Shown here: positions 45,215 through 56,341 of the stretch, piece after piece
Layout of the letters: the number at the start of each line of letters is the position of its first letter
Numbering within the stretch: the first letter of the stretch is position 1
Assembly (NCBI GenBank): GCA_031002005.1
Contig: CM061919.1
Location: 169,863,121-169,927,120, forward strand
Direction of reading: 5' to 3'
Origin: Vandiemenella viatica
Taxonomy: Eukaryota > Arthropoda > Insecta > Orthoptera > Morabidae
DNA: 64,000 nucleotides
The notes under the pieces: model-generated
The model's database searches: none
What the model saw: the letters and a program-made list of their open reading frames with translations, nothing else
Told to the model about the DNA's origin: nothing
Made by a program: the position numbers and the translations under genes

Positions 45215-46043
45215 AATCAAGATGCGGACCACGAAAAAATCAACAAAATACAATGAAAAGTATGGAGTCTGTTTGGAAAATACCATCACTTTACAAGTAG
45301 CACGATGACCAATTATGAAATCTTATTTCCATAGCTGTGCACAAAGATCAAGTTTAAGAATGCGAGTCCAATATCTTATGGTAGTTATATTTGTAATGAA
45401 TAACACTTAATTTCGTGTAAAATAAATGTAACACTTTTATTAATTGAAAAATTAATATATTATTACTGTTAATAATAAACGCGGCAGTTATGATCTAAAC
45501 CACTTGAATAATTTTGGTTATCTACTGTAGTGTAGTGTATTATCTTGTAAGGGGGATTATTCGGTTGTTATTAGTAGTAGTGCAGTAGCTACTGTGAGCA
45601 CAGACCGCCCGTGTTATGCCGCGTCGCGCCAGCCGGCTGAGATTTGATTAGGCAGAGAGCAGTCTCCAGCCACAGCGGTCTCGCTGGCGCGTCCTTGGCC
45701 CTACCCGCGACCCCGCCACGGTCACTGAACTCGGCGCGACGGGGCATCGAACACGGGACGGCACACACACCAACTGCTGTCACGACGTAACCCTGCAACG
45801 AGTCTTCGCTATGCCTCCTCTTCTGATGGTCTTTTCTCTAAATCATTTGTTCTACCAGCCGCCACAGAACCAATCATTTCACTACATAAATAAATCTGTA
45901 GAATTTCTTTGTTCGCGCAGAAACTACCCCACCAATTTGGATGGCATTTTGCAGTTTGAAGGCCTAGGTTCTAACTTAAAAAATGTGGCATGTTTCATGA
46001 CTCTACCGGAACGGTGGATGGAGTAATAAATAAAAATCAGATA
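45215..46043. other. No gene seen; GC-rich, CpG-dense patch
   Basis: 45215-45360 may be the 3' untranslated end of the LINE. About 45595-45815 is markedly GC-rich with many CpGs, standing out from its AT-rich surroundings. It could be a fossil promoter, LTR or processed copy. No domain is recognised in either strand. Confidence 0.45.
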
Positions 46044-46105
46044 GGGGACCCCCATTAATTACGTGGGGTAAAATAGGGGGAGGGGGTCCGACAAAATCTT
46101 ACAAA
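46044..46105 (+). repeat. G-rich repeat, copy 2
   Basis: ggacccccattaattacgtg followed by gggtaaaatagg and several G tracts resembles 8271-8330. More G tracts follow to about 46145, giving further G-quadruplex potential. Confidence 0.5.
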
Positions 46106-46807
46106 ATCTCTTTTAAAGGTAAGGGGGTGGAGGCGGGAGGGAAGGTGGAGATCAAGTTTTTATATCATTTTTTCCTCTTTTTTCACAGAAAAAAAAATGT
46201 AGTACATAAAAGAAATTAGTATCAAAGCTTATGTATTTAGTAGAATGAAGCAAATCACATGAACATAGCAAATAAATTTAATTATTTAAAAATTAAAAGT
46301 ATAAGGTAAATCTTACGTGAGGTGGGAGGCACAACATCTTGCCTAATCTCACTAAGAAGAAGAAGGGTCCAAATTTAAGAAAAGCACCTCACGTTCCCAA
46401 AGACGCCAAAGATCAGACTGCATTGAAGGAAAACACGACACTCTTTGGATTAATACTGTTGCCTACGACACTTTGGCTGTTTAGTAATATGGCACTCTTG
46501 AAGGAAATTAAATTAATAATAAGTAAATTCATCGTGTCTTATACTTCAAGAAATTGTGTAGCTTTTTTTTTATTATTATTATTATTATTTTCATCTACGT
46601 AAAATTGCCGAGAAGTGCTAGTTATAAAATTTGTAAACAGAACTCATTCGGGATAAATATCGTAATTTTTTTTAAATCAAACAACTAAATGCAACAATAA
46701 AATTTCTAGTATGAAAATAAATAGGGAAATATCGACAGAAGACATACATCGCGATGTATGAACAAGAATATTGCACTAAAAACAACTTAATCCAGAACCC
46801 AAAGATT
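46106..46807. other. No gene seen
   Basis: AT-rich with a short ATT microsatellite at 46570-46589. Nothing else is recognised. Confidence 0.5.
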
Positions 46808-47005
46808 GTTTTTTTTTATCTGTTTAACGTCTCTCTAACAGCGAGATCTTTAGAGACGGGAAAGGATGAGGGGCAAGGAATGGGAAGGAATTCGGCCATA
46901 GCCTTTTTGAAGGAAGCATCCCTGCATTTGCCTGGAGTGATTTGGGAAACCATGGAAAACCAAAATCTGGATGCCCGGACGGGGATTCGAACCGGCCTCC
47001 TCTCG
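46808..47005 (-). mobile_element. SINE-A, tail I, left half of a head-to-head pair
   Basis: Minus-strand copy with tail gttagagagacgttaaacag and A run at its left, core and B box, ending inside the tRNA-like head at cgagaggaggccggttcg. The variant gaggaggccgg replaces the usual gaggacggcgg. Confidence 0.92.
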
Positions 47006-47222
47006 GTTAGCGTTCTGGCATCGCATTCGAGAGGAGGCCGGTTCAAATCCCCGTTCGGGCATCCAGATTTGGGTTTTCCATGGTTTCCCCAAATCACTCC
47101 AGATGAATGCCGTAATGCTCCTTTCAAAAGGCCATGGCCAAATTCCTTCCCGTTCCTTTTCCCCATTCCCATACCGACTCTAATGACCTCGACGTTGACA
47201 AGGCGTAAAGCCATAAGTAAAA
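47006..47222 (+). mobile_element. SINE-A, tail II, right half of a head-to-head pair
   Basis: Plus-strand copy starting at gttagcgttctggcatcgca, with the same gaggaggccgg variant as its partner, B box ggttcaaatcccc, core, and tail aaggcgtaaagccataagta. The junction makes a 25-bp inverted repeat (46981-47005 and 47028-47052, one mismatch) around a 22-nt loop. Confidence 0.92.
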
Positions 47223-47529
47223 GAAATCAATTCCATGTATCACTGGTTAGTTGCCGATATTACATTGTGCAACAAGAACTGGAGTCGCATTAAGTACAGA
47301 TCAAGTACAAAGCATCCATAACATCATTATGGTTCCATTCTACCTAAGCATCAGGTAGAATTTCTTCAAAGAAAGTTGCAAACTTTACCTTTTTGATATC
47401 GATGGTCCGCACTAAGCGATGAACATGAATGTAGCTGTATGTGTTTCCGCTCACAACGCTGGTGACCGAGCCAAAAAATTACGTTTTTTGGAGTCCCAAG
47501 CCGCGGTTTGCTTTTTCCATTTGGGGAGA
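47223..47529. other. No gene seen
   Basis: Nothing recognised. Confidence 0.5.
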
Positions 47530-47690
47530 CCTCGTGTTTTATTCGCAGTCTGCAATCTAGATTTTGATTTTCCGTGCTTCCTCAAAATTCCTCAAGGTGA
47601 ATGCCAGGCTAATTCATCCAAATATGCCAAGGCCTATTTCCTTTCGTTTTCCATACTTCGGTGAGTTCGCTGTCACTGTCGATTAACAGT
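47530..47690 (+). mobile_element. SINE-A, strongly decayed
   Basis: ctagattttgattttccgtg, ttcctcaaaattcctcaagg, gaatgccagg, ccaaggcctatttcctttcg and a weak tail. Confidence 0.6.
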
Positions 47691-50068
47691 AAAATGAACG
47701 TTTATTAGTAATTTGGCGTGTTAGCAAGTAACTGAAGTACGTAACAAAGATATCGTACATCAATTCTTTCGTGAAGAGCGTTGGCACGTTAAGAGGATTG
47801 ATGGAGTACAAATCACGTTGCCACTTTATTAACGGACGCTAATAGCGGGTTTTATAAAACGTCCGAAATCACCAAGGGCTATACTGGAATGATTCAGAAT
47901 TTTGAGAACGGAATAATGTAAGTAAAATTTGACACGGTGTGCAGAAAAATGCCGAACCGTTTGGCACGAATTGTCCTTAACTATCTTTACAGTACATAGA
48001 AAGCTTTGTAAACGTTATCATAGTCATTAGGTAATATCTCCAAATTTATGTGATTTATGGAGTACAGTACCCGTTAAAAACTTTCAAATTAAAACATGAA
48101 ACTATAAATAACGTAATTTTCTGTTGTGATTACGTGTTTAGTATCGACTTTTGAGTTATTATCAATCTCAGAACTGCAATATTAACAAATGTTGCACTGG
48201 TGTGTGTTAGAGATAGTGAACATCAACGCAATATAGGAGTTACGGCCAGGCTCAATATTTCATTCAATTACAGAGAATGCAAGTGAAATTATTTTTTTAG
48301 AATAAAAAAATATTTATAATTCGTACCTTTAGGACCATCGTGTTATTTCTAATTCAAGATTAACTATGATCAACGATAGTTAGGACAAGCAAAGAAACTG
48401 CAAGTCCCATCCAAGGCTGGACTCAAACCAGCGACCACTACGCTGCCGAGTTCAGCAGCTAATGGAGTTCTCCGATGCCGGAAGCGGTTCGTCAGTAAAC
48501 ACAATCGACGTAACAGATTCTAACATCTTCAGGAGCACAAACGCAACGTCACTGTTTGCATCTGAGCAAGTCGACAACAATGCCTGCGTCAAGAATGGCG
48601 ACCAACGGTCTGATGCGGGACCGTTTGACGGATTGTGAAAGATTGGGCCAATCGCTGGCAGTCAAACGCCCCATTGTCCTCCAAGTCTGCAATGCAAACA
48701 TGATTTCCTGCACATGTCAGTTTTCTTTCTTGAACTAAACTATCCAAGTTTCGAACGGTGCCTGCTCTTGCAGATTATCTTAAAAAAAAAAGTTACTTTA
48801 AGCTCCTGCTGAGTCCTATTACCTGTTTCCAAACACAAAGCGAAGGCAAGCAAAAAGCTTCTACACACCATTTTGACAGAAGCTATTCAGCTGTTCTCAG
48901 GAAGTGTCAGCCAATCGAACTCTAGAGGAAAACCCGTTGGAGAGACTGCTGTCATAACAGATGATTATGCCCATCAGGTTTGCGAACAATCTTCCGTAGA
49001 GTTTTGAGTGATATCCCTTCACTTCAGTGATGAGGATTCGTCGTATCTACAAAGAACATCATTTTCAACATTCACGGAAATCAGACAATGCTGACAAGAA
49101 GTGAGACTGGCAGTAGGCCTAGATGGGTATCTCAACGTGGAATGAAGGGCCATATGGTTAGTTATACATATATGAAAATAGAGGTATTTTTTTGTTATAA
49201 GGTGGAGCAGAAATTGGTTGCTAAAGCCATCTTGGTATATAATTTGATAACAAATTCAGTTGTGGTGGGAACCCTAGAAGATGGTAAGGAAAGGTCATGA
49301 AGTTTTACATTTGTTGGAGAAGGTGATGATGGAATGTACCAGGGAAATGAGGGAATTCGAATGCAAAACCTTTGTCATTCCTTTACATGAGAACGGTGGT
49401 GTAGTATGGTACCACATTATAGGTATCTAATACATGAGTTTGAGAGGCAACTATATTTGTGTATGAAAATTACTGTAGAACTCAGTCGGTAAGAAATATT
49501 ATAAAGAAGAGGATAGAGATTCACTGCAAGGCAGGAGGTGGGTAAAGAGATCACAGAGAGTGTATAAGTCATTTACTGCCGTTGATGATCATATGAATAT
49601 TGGTAGGAATTGGGGGTATTGCATGGAAGAGAAAAGCTGACGTTGACTTAGCGAAGTGTGAAAATTATTTTTTGCATGGAAGGGAGTCAGTGACTGTACT
49701 AAATAATGCAATATCCTGATTCTTTTGCTTCAAATATTGAAATAAAAGAAGAATTGTAAGTAAAAGTGAAATGCGGAAGTAAATGTGTAAGGAAATTGCT
49801 ACCTAATTTTCTCGTTACTAAACCTTTTTTTCGAAACGATTTAAATTAGGAAGGTTATAAAATAAGAGATGTCTTCACTGTTACTGCTATTAACATCAAA
49901 ACTTCCGTCACTTTTGTCTCCTGTTAAGTGGTACTGGCTAAATCTTCAACTTGGGCGGTAACCTTCTCTCAGCAATAGGATAAAGGCAATGTGATCAGCA
50001 TTGGGCACTTCGTAGCAGGCTGAAATAATTGGAGTCAGGCCGTTCTGGATATTTGTAGATTCCTTGAA
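47691..50068. other. No gene seen
   Basis: 2.4 kb without a recognised gene. A minus-strand B-box-like ggactcaaaccag patch lies at 48418-48431. Open frames of 70 codons or fewer show no domain. Confidence 0.5.
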
Positions 50069-50081
50069 TGGTTCTCTTATT

Positions 50082-50325
50082 TTTTTTTAAAAAAAAAACT
50101 GCTTAACGTCTCTCTAACAGCGAGGTCTTTAGAGACGGGAAAGGATGGGGGGCAAGGAATGGGAAGGAATTCGGCCATGGCCTTTTGAAGGAAGCATCCC
50201 GGCATTTGCCTGGAGTGATTTGGGAAACCATGGAAAACCCAAATCTGGATGCCCGGACGGGGATTCGAACCGCCGTCCTCCAGAATGCGAGGCCAGAACG
50301 CTAGCCGTTACACCACCACGCTCCG
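50082..50325 (-). mobile_element. SINE-A, full length, tail I, young
   Basis: Minus-strand copy with head acggagcgtggtggtgtaac, B box, core and tail gagagacgttaagcag, then a run of T followed by a run of A. A perfect 13-bp duplication tggttctcttatt lies at 50069-50081 and 50326-50338. Confidence 0.96.
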
Positions 50326-50338
50326 TGGTTCTCTTATT

Positions 50339-51509
50339 CGCCAGTATTTGAACTACGATCATCAAGTTCACAGTAAGTCACTCCATGGAGCCAACTACAG
50401 GTCACCAAATATTCTTCGGCAACCGTAATATTTCCATACAAAACTAACGAAGAAAAAGGTAACACAGTGTTGGTGGATCAAAAACGAATCTAAGCGGAAA
50501 GGTACCCGAGTTTTTATTTTCAAACGATTCGCTTGAAATTTCATCTCATCGTCCAATGTAGGGTGCACAGAGTAATAAGAAAGACATTATTATAAAAAGT
50601 CCAGAAAATTGGTTAATCAATGCCCAGTAATGGTCCAACTCAAGACCAGACCACTTAGATACGATTTCTAGAGCACATACGGTGCAGTTGTAACATGTAA
50701 TCTTCTACACTCGCCATTTCCAGTAATTTGTTACACTAAACAAAACAGACTGAATTATAGTAAAAAGAAAAACAAACAAAAAACAAAAAAAACGGGTGTG
50801 CCACTGTATGCCAGAAGGCCCTGAAGGGTTGTTCGGTCGCCGAGTGACTGAGTTTCTATTTGCTTCACATTCCAAACCAAGGAGCGTTCGCAGTCAAAAG
50901 AAAATACTCGACAGAGGTGAAGGTGATTAGATGTCCGTAAAAAATCGATGCCTCAGCAGAAATCGAATTCAGGACTTTCAATGCACGACATATTGTTCGC
51001 TCCACGTTGAAACGTTACTTTCTTCCATATGTTATTATGTACAGAAATATCCTGAAATGTCAAAATATGTGCAGTTGCATTGGCAGTTTTGACGCAGTGC
51101 CAAGAAGAAGGATTTGAATTACTGGATCACGTCAACATGGAGAACGAAACATCGCTCATTACTCTTGAATAGAAGCAGCAATAAATAGATTGGCAACATA
51201 GAGATCGCCGACAAAAATGAAATTCAAATACATAATCTCCCCTTGCAAGATTTGGTGTTTGGGAACAGTCGAGGTATGCGTTGATATGATCTTGTTGAGA
51301 GTAAAACTTATCATATCCGAATATTGTGCGCCTTCACTCCCTGCTTCGCTTTAATCATGTTGCTTTGCGACGACGGAGCACACACTGATGCCCTAACACA
51401 AGATCAGATCGGCGGGCGACAACTGGATCCGCAACACACATCGCCGACATAAGATCCGGGCGCAAAATTTTTAAGTTCACTGTTATTTTATCGTGATGCG
51501 ATTTACCGA
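50339..51509. other. No gene seen
   Basis: Nothing recognised apart from an A-rich run near 50765-50791. Confidence 0.5.
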
Positions 51510-51682
51510 TCGAGGAGCTCGTAACTTGCATCCGGGAGGACGCGGTTTTCCATTTTTCCCATAAATCGGTCTGGTGTGGCTCCTTCAAAAGACCGTGGCT
51601 AACTTGCTTACCGTTCCTTGTCTCCAATACAGTCCCGCCTAAAATAAATTCGCGTCGAAGAGGGATAAAGCTATAATAAAGA
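51510..51682 (+). mobile_element. SINE-A, internally deleted, tail II
   Basis: cttgcatccgggaggacgcg joins directly to gttttccatttttcccataa (the B-box part is lost), followed by gctccttcaaaagaccgtgg, accgttccttgtctcc and a diverged tail II. Confidence 0.8.
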
Positions 51683-51974
51683 GAAAGATAGATGCGATGT
51701 TGATCTAAAATTAGCCGTGGTGCCGGGCAAAATCTTTCCGTAAATACTGTTCACCCCTCAATTAGAACTATTTTAATCATTTTTCAGAAAAAAATTATTT
51801 GTTTGCGAATTAAATGAAGCACTATTTAAAAAAAAAAAAAGTAAAAACAATAGGTGGTTATCTCTCTGCCACAATACATTCGTAACCAGATCTTTTCCCG
51901 ATGATAATATAAGCTCTTCAAGTATGGAAAAAATTTTATCATCAAATTAAAGCTAAGTTTTTGCTCTACACACC
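51683..51974. other. No gene seen
   Basis: Nothing recognised; an A run lies at 51829-51840. Confidence 0.5.
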
Positions 51975-52140
51975 GGACATGATGATTGAGCGGTATCTCT
52001 CGGGCCTGGCATTCAGGAGGACGTCGCATCAAGTCCCCATCCGGCCATCCAGATTTCGGATTCCCGAAATCGCTCCAGGCGAATATTGGCATGGTTCCTT
52101 CAAAAGACCGTGGACGAGTTCCTTCCACTTGCCTGACTGT
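51975..52140 (+). mobile_element. SINE-A, 3' part replaced
   Basis: cctggcattcaggaggacgt, aagtccccatccggccatcc, a shortened core (ggattcccgaaatcgctcca), gttccttcaaaagaccgtgg and gagttccttcc. Unrelated GC-richer sequence follows instead of a normal tail. Confidence 0.8.
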
Positions 52141-52238
52141 GCAAGCGTGAAGTTACGCGCGCTACTCCTCGAGACTGACAACGACGCAGCGCGATACACG
52201 CAACCGATCTCAGTTTTAATCTACTGGGAACATCACCC

Positions 52239-52359
52239 CTTCATTTCCTGTCTCTGGTTCTAATAATCCGTAAACCAACAAAAATGTAACTTTTCAAAGA
52301 AATTTTGTACCTGAGAAGCACTCGACTTTAGATAAGGTAAATAACAAGCAGCTATCTTA
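52239..52359 (+). repeat. Local direct repeat, copy 1
   Basis: About 120 bp matching 53413-53534 with few differences, including aataatccgtaaaccaacaa and actttagataaggta. Confidence 0.85.
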
Positions 52360-52858
52360 ACTGATTTAAAAATTTAATTAAAATAGCTCTAATTAAGGAT
52401 ACCTACGGAAGTATTTTGTTAGGCACTCCGGCAGAAACGGTTGGAGTTATGACTAAAATTCCATTAAAATCGCAACAGATAACTGTATAAATCTCGCAAC
52501 TGCATCTCGTACTAGCAGTGATTTTTTCCCCCCTCCCTCGTTACGGCCACTACAGTATAAGGTGATGTGTACGCCTCCCGCCGACCAGTGGTCCACGCCC
52601 ACTGGCGACGATAGTCCTCTGGTGACCCCGGCCGGCCGGGGCCCAAGTGCCGTTAGGACCCGGAGCAGCGCGTGATCCGTGACGCGTGATGACCCCGAGT
52701 CACGGCCACGGTCACGACGGAGTCATACCTTCCTACCGTACCCACACACAGACTCACTCTCTCGGGATCACCCACACAGCCAGATGGGTTGGGAACGAAT
52801 AGTTGCACCGACCTTCTGTGATATAACTCGCGGGCAAGCACCGGAGTGTTATCGTTTC
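52360..52858. other. No gene seen; GC-rich patch
   Basis: About 52560-52735 is very GC- and CpG-rich (for example ccggccggccgggg) in an AT-rich setting. No open frame with a recognised domain is present. It could be an LTR or promoter fossil. Confidence 0.5.
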
Positions 52859-52985
52859 ACCGAGCCCGGTAGGTGAGTGGTAATGCATAGTCTGGCATTC
52901 TGGAGGATGCTGGTTTGAATCTCCATCCTGCCATCCAGATTTCAGTTTGCCATGTTTTCCTAAATCACTCCTGGCGATTGCTTCT
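52859..52985 (+). mobile_element. SINE-A, 3'-truncated or deleted
   Basis: Head accgagcccggtaggtgagt, B box ggtttgaatctcc, ccatccagatttcagtttgc and tcctaaatcactcctggcga. The tail is absent. Confidence 0.8.
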
Positions 52986-53412
52986 CAGTATTTTGGATGT
53001 CCATATGCATCAAAATATCTGAACAGTGCGAGGGGAGACGGGTAATTAGCATTGTCCATACCATTCACATAAACTGAATATATTTCCCAATCATCTTGTA
53101 GAGTGCTATTCACGTGGTTGAGCATTCTTTTCTTCCTTTTCCAGGATTCTGGGAGGTGTTTTGTATACTACGAAATTCTCTTACCAATGTAGAAAACCAC
53201 ATTTAATAAACTTCCAACACTCTGTTGGAGAGCAGTATTTTTGCTTGACCACTTTTATTGAGACTCTTCGCATTTCAGCTCGTTGAAAAAAATTACTACT
53301 TCAAAAGAAATATTATAAATCAAGCATTCCAACCATTGGAATGTCGTTGAGTAGGAATCAGTTGAATTCGAGGTAATCTAAATTTCTGTTCTGCAAATTA
53401 ATAACACCGCCA
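52986..53412. other. No gene seen
   Basis: Nothing recognised. Confidence 0.5.
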
Positions 53413-53534
53413 CTTCATTTCCTGTCTCTCGGTCCAATAATCCGTAAACCAACAAAAAATGTAACTTCTCAAAGAAATTTTGTACCTAAGAAGCACTTGA
53501 CTTTAGATAAGGTACATAACAAGGAGCTACCTTA
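53413..53534 (+). repeat. Local direct repeat, copy 2
   Basis: Second copy of the 52239-52359 segment, same orientation, starting about 1.17 kb further on. Confidence 0.85.
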
Positions 53535-53609
53535 TTTCTAACCATCATTAAAAAGTGTGTAATTTTTACTTGCTCATTTTCTATCAGCAGGCACAATAAC
53601 TACGTCAAA

Positions 53610-55745
53610 TACATTCTGATAAGAGCGCAGAACAGACTGAAAGTGAACAAATTAAAACACCCTACATGAGATAAAAATTTGTGGAGTTGGTAGACGGGAG
53701 TCTGAGAAATAGCTCTGAAAAGAATTCAACTAATGACGAATGGAATGCACTGAAAAGGGAAATAATCAAAGTTGGTAAGGAAACATTATGCTTTAAGAAA
53801 CATGCCACCCGAAAGCCTTGGATCAGAGAAGAAATTTTGTAGTTGATGGGTCAAAGGAGAAGGCACAAAAATGCTCAGAATGAAGCGGGAAGAGAGAAGT
53901 ACGGTCATTTTAGAAATCGAATAAACAGGAAATGCAAAACAGCAAAAGAAAAATGGCTGCAAGAAAGGTGGGAAGAAGTAGAAAAGGAAATGGTCGTAGA
54001 TAAAGTAAATGTGGCCTATAAGAAGACCAAACAAAATTTTGAAGTAATAAGAAAAAATGTATAAACATTAAAGCTGCTAATGGGACACGTCTTTGAAACT
54101 CAGAAGACAGAGATAACCGATGGAAGGAATACATAGAGAAACTGTATGAAGTGGGTGATTTAAACAACAGTGTACTGGAAAAAAAGGCGATGTTGACAAT
54201 GATGACGTAGGAGGTCCTGTTTTAAGAATAAAATTTTACAGAGCTCTCAAAGATCTGAAATCAAACAAGGCAGTTGGAATTGATGACATTCCTGCAGAAC
54301 TTCTGAAATTCCTAGGAGAAGAAGGAATCCAAAGATTATTCAATCTGATATCAAACAGTTACGAAACAGAGAGATTCCAAATGTGAAAATTACCACACCT
54401 TAATTCTAATGTCTCATGCTTCAAAATTAATGACCAGAACAATGAGCAGAAGAATAGAAAAAATAGTAGGTGTAGATCAGTTTGAGTTTAGGTAAAACCA
54501 CGCTACAAAAGAAGCAATTCTGGCTTTAAGGTTAATACTTGAAGGGAGAATCAAGAAAAACAAACATACTTTTAAGACATTTGTTAATTTATAAAAACTT
54601 TTTGATACTGTTAGCTGGGACAAAATGTTCAAAATTTTAAAGAAGTCAGGTGTAAAACTCGTATGGAGATAGAAGAATATTTCATAATGCCTATATAGGA
54701 ATCAAGTGGAAGAAGTCAGGTGTAAAACTCGTATGGAGATAGAAGAATATTTCATAATGCCTATATAGGAATCAAGTGGGTATTATGAAAATTGACAATC
54801 ATGGGAGACGTGCATCAGCTAGAAAGGTTGTGAGTCAAGGTTGTAGTCTATCAACATTAATATTCAATTTGTGTGTAGAGGAATCAATAAAGAAAGTAAA
54901 ACAAAAAATTGAATGTAGCATAAGTGTTCAAGGAGAAAAAAATCAGTACGGTACAATATGCTGATGACATTGTCCTGTTAGCAGAACAGACTGAGGATGT
55001 TGAGAAAGTACTGAATGTCTTGAATAAAATACTGAAGGATTTCAGACTAAATATAAACCAAAGCAAGATAAAATAGATGAAACGTAGCAGAAATTATATC
55101 ATTAATAGTAGATTAAGTATAAAAATAGGATCGGATGCGATAGAAGAAATGAATTCTGCTGCCTGGAAGTAAAATTATAACTAAACGCCGAAGCAGGAAC
55201 GATGTTAAAAGCAGAATAACACTTGCAAAAAGAGCCTTCATGAAAAAGATAAATCTTTTAGTTTCAGAGTTTGATCTAGGACTTAGAAAGAACTTTCTAA
55301 AACTTTACGTGTGGAGCACAGCAATTTATGGTAGCGAAGTATGAACTTTAGGAATACCAGAAAGAAGGAAAATTGAAGAATTAAAAAAGTGGTTCTATCG
55401 AAGGATGCTGAAAATTAAGTGGACAGATAAAGTACAAAATGAATTATTTTTGGAAATGTTGAGTGAGGAAAGAAGTTTGTGGAAGAGTCTTACAGAAAGA
55501 AGAACAGGATGGTAGGTCATATTCTGAGACATGCTGGATTGGTTAATTTGTTAGTGGAGGGAACAGTCGAAGGTAAGAACTGTAGAGGTAAATATCTATT
55601 AGAATATATAAAGCAGATAATTGAGGACGTAGGTAGTAACGGATATGCTGAGATGAAGATGTTGGCGCAGAATAGTAAAGAATGGAGATTTCCATCAAAC
55701 CAGTCGAGCAAAACCAGCAAAATTAGCTTATGTATACTGTTATAA
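53610..55745 (+). pseudogene. RTE-like LINE polyprotein relic
   Basis: Frame-hopping matches run through the plus strand. A basic linker lies at 53843-54064. Next comes Lys-Ala-Val-Gly-Ile-Asp-Asp-Ile-Pro-Ala-Glu (about 54268-54300), a finger motif. Palm motif A is at about 54577-54612, where the catalytic Asp codon is replaced by Asn (54586-54588) and a stop follows (54592-54594). Motif C Tyr-Ala-Asp-Asp is intact at 54957-54968. The C-terminal block has Ala-Ile-Tyr-Gly-Ser-Glu-Val, Phe-Tyr-Arg-Arg-Met-Leu-Lys-Ile, and Gly-His-Ile-Leu-Arg-His followed by Glu-Gly-Lys-Asn-Cys-Arg-Gly-Lys. It also holds a perfect 70-bp tandem duplication (54640-54779). The endonuclease domain is missing or unreadable. 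Confidence 0.85.
54640..54779 (+). repeat. Perfect 70-bp tandem duplication
   Basis: The 70-bp unit 54640-54709 is repeated exactly at 54710-54779, inside an otherwise decayed LINE. Confidence 0.97.
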
Positions 55746-56087
55746 ATCTATAAGCGCCCTGCATCTGTCTATTCCTCTGTCCAGCCGTCACAACAAAAAC
55801 TATCGAACAACCTTGGATGAGTTTTCCACAGTTTCAAAGCTTACTGTCTAGTACGGAGAACGGAGCAAGAAATGATAATTTGTACGTACCGTGAACAGAT
55901 TCGCTCCAGAGATCACACTGCACTCAGATTAACACTCCTTTACAAGATTCCCTCCAAATATCACGATACAACACAAGTAAACCACTACATCCTCTGGATT
56001 CTGGTAATATTAAGTAACTTTGGTTATTTATTTCTTATGTTTTCTGAAACATGATACGGTATATTACAAGGGAACCCATAAGCAAAG
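55746..56087. other. No gene seen
   Basis: Nothing recognised. Confidence 0.5.
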
Positions 56088-56099
56088 AACTAAATTAAA

Positions 56100-56329
56100 C
56101 GCAATGTAGTCTTCACGGGTTTACCGCCGGATAGTGTTGTGGAAACACAATATTTCGACGGCTAGCTACGCCGTCTTCTTCAGGTGTAGAGACATCTGCA
56201 CTGGTCTCTCTACACCTGAAGAAGACGGCGGAGCTAGCCGTCGAAATATTGTGTTTCCACAATACTATCCGGCGGTACACCCGTGAAGACTACGTTGCAG
56301 TTATACGCCGGGAAAGTCTTCGTTCTTAC
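56100..56329. mobile_element. Foldback element with 93-95 bp arms and a 12-bp TSD
   Basis: Arms 56101-56193 and 56204-56298 are inverted copies with four substitutions and a 2-nt indel, around a 10-nt loop. The right side continues about 30 bp past the palindrome. The whole unit is flanked by a perfect 12-bp duplication aactaaattaaa (56088-56099 and 56330-56341). It has no coding capacity. The arm sequence reminds me of tails found near Penelope-like elements in insects, but that is memory only. Confidence 0.85.
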
Positions 56330-56341
56330 AACTAAATTAAA

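Noticed and set aside
46754..47293. 179-codon open frame
   Set aside because: It runs across the head-to-head SINE pair; the reading is a translation of SINE sequence, and the same peptide pieces recur in other copies.
54640..54779. Minisatellite
   Set aside because: Only two units are present, so it is a simple tandem duplication.
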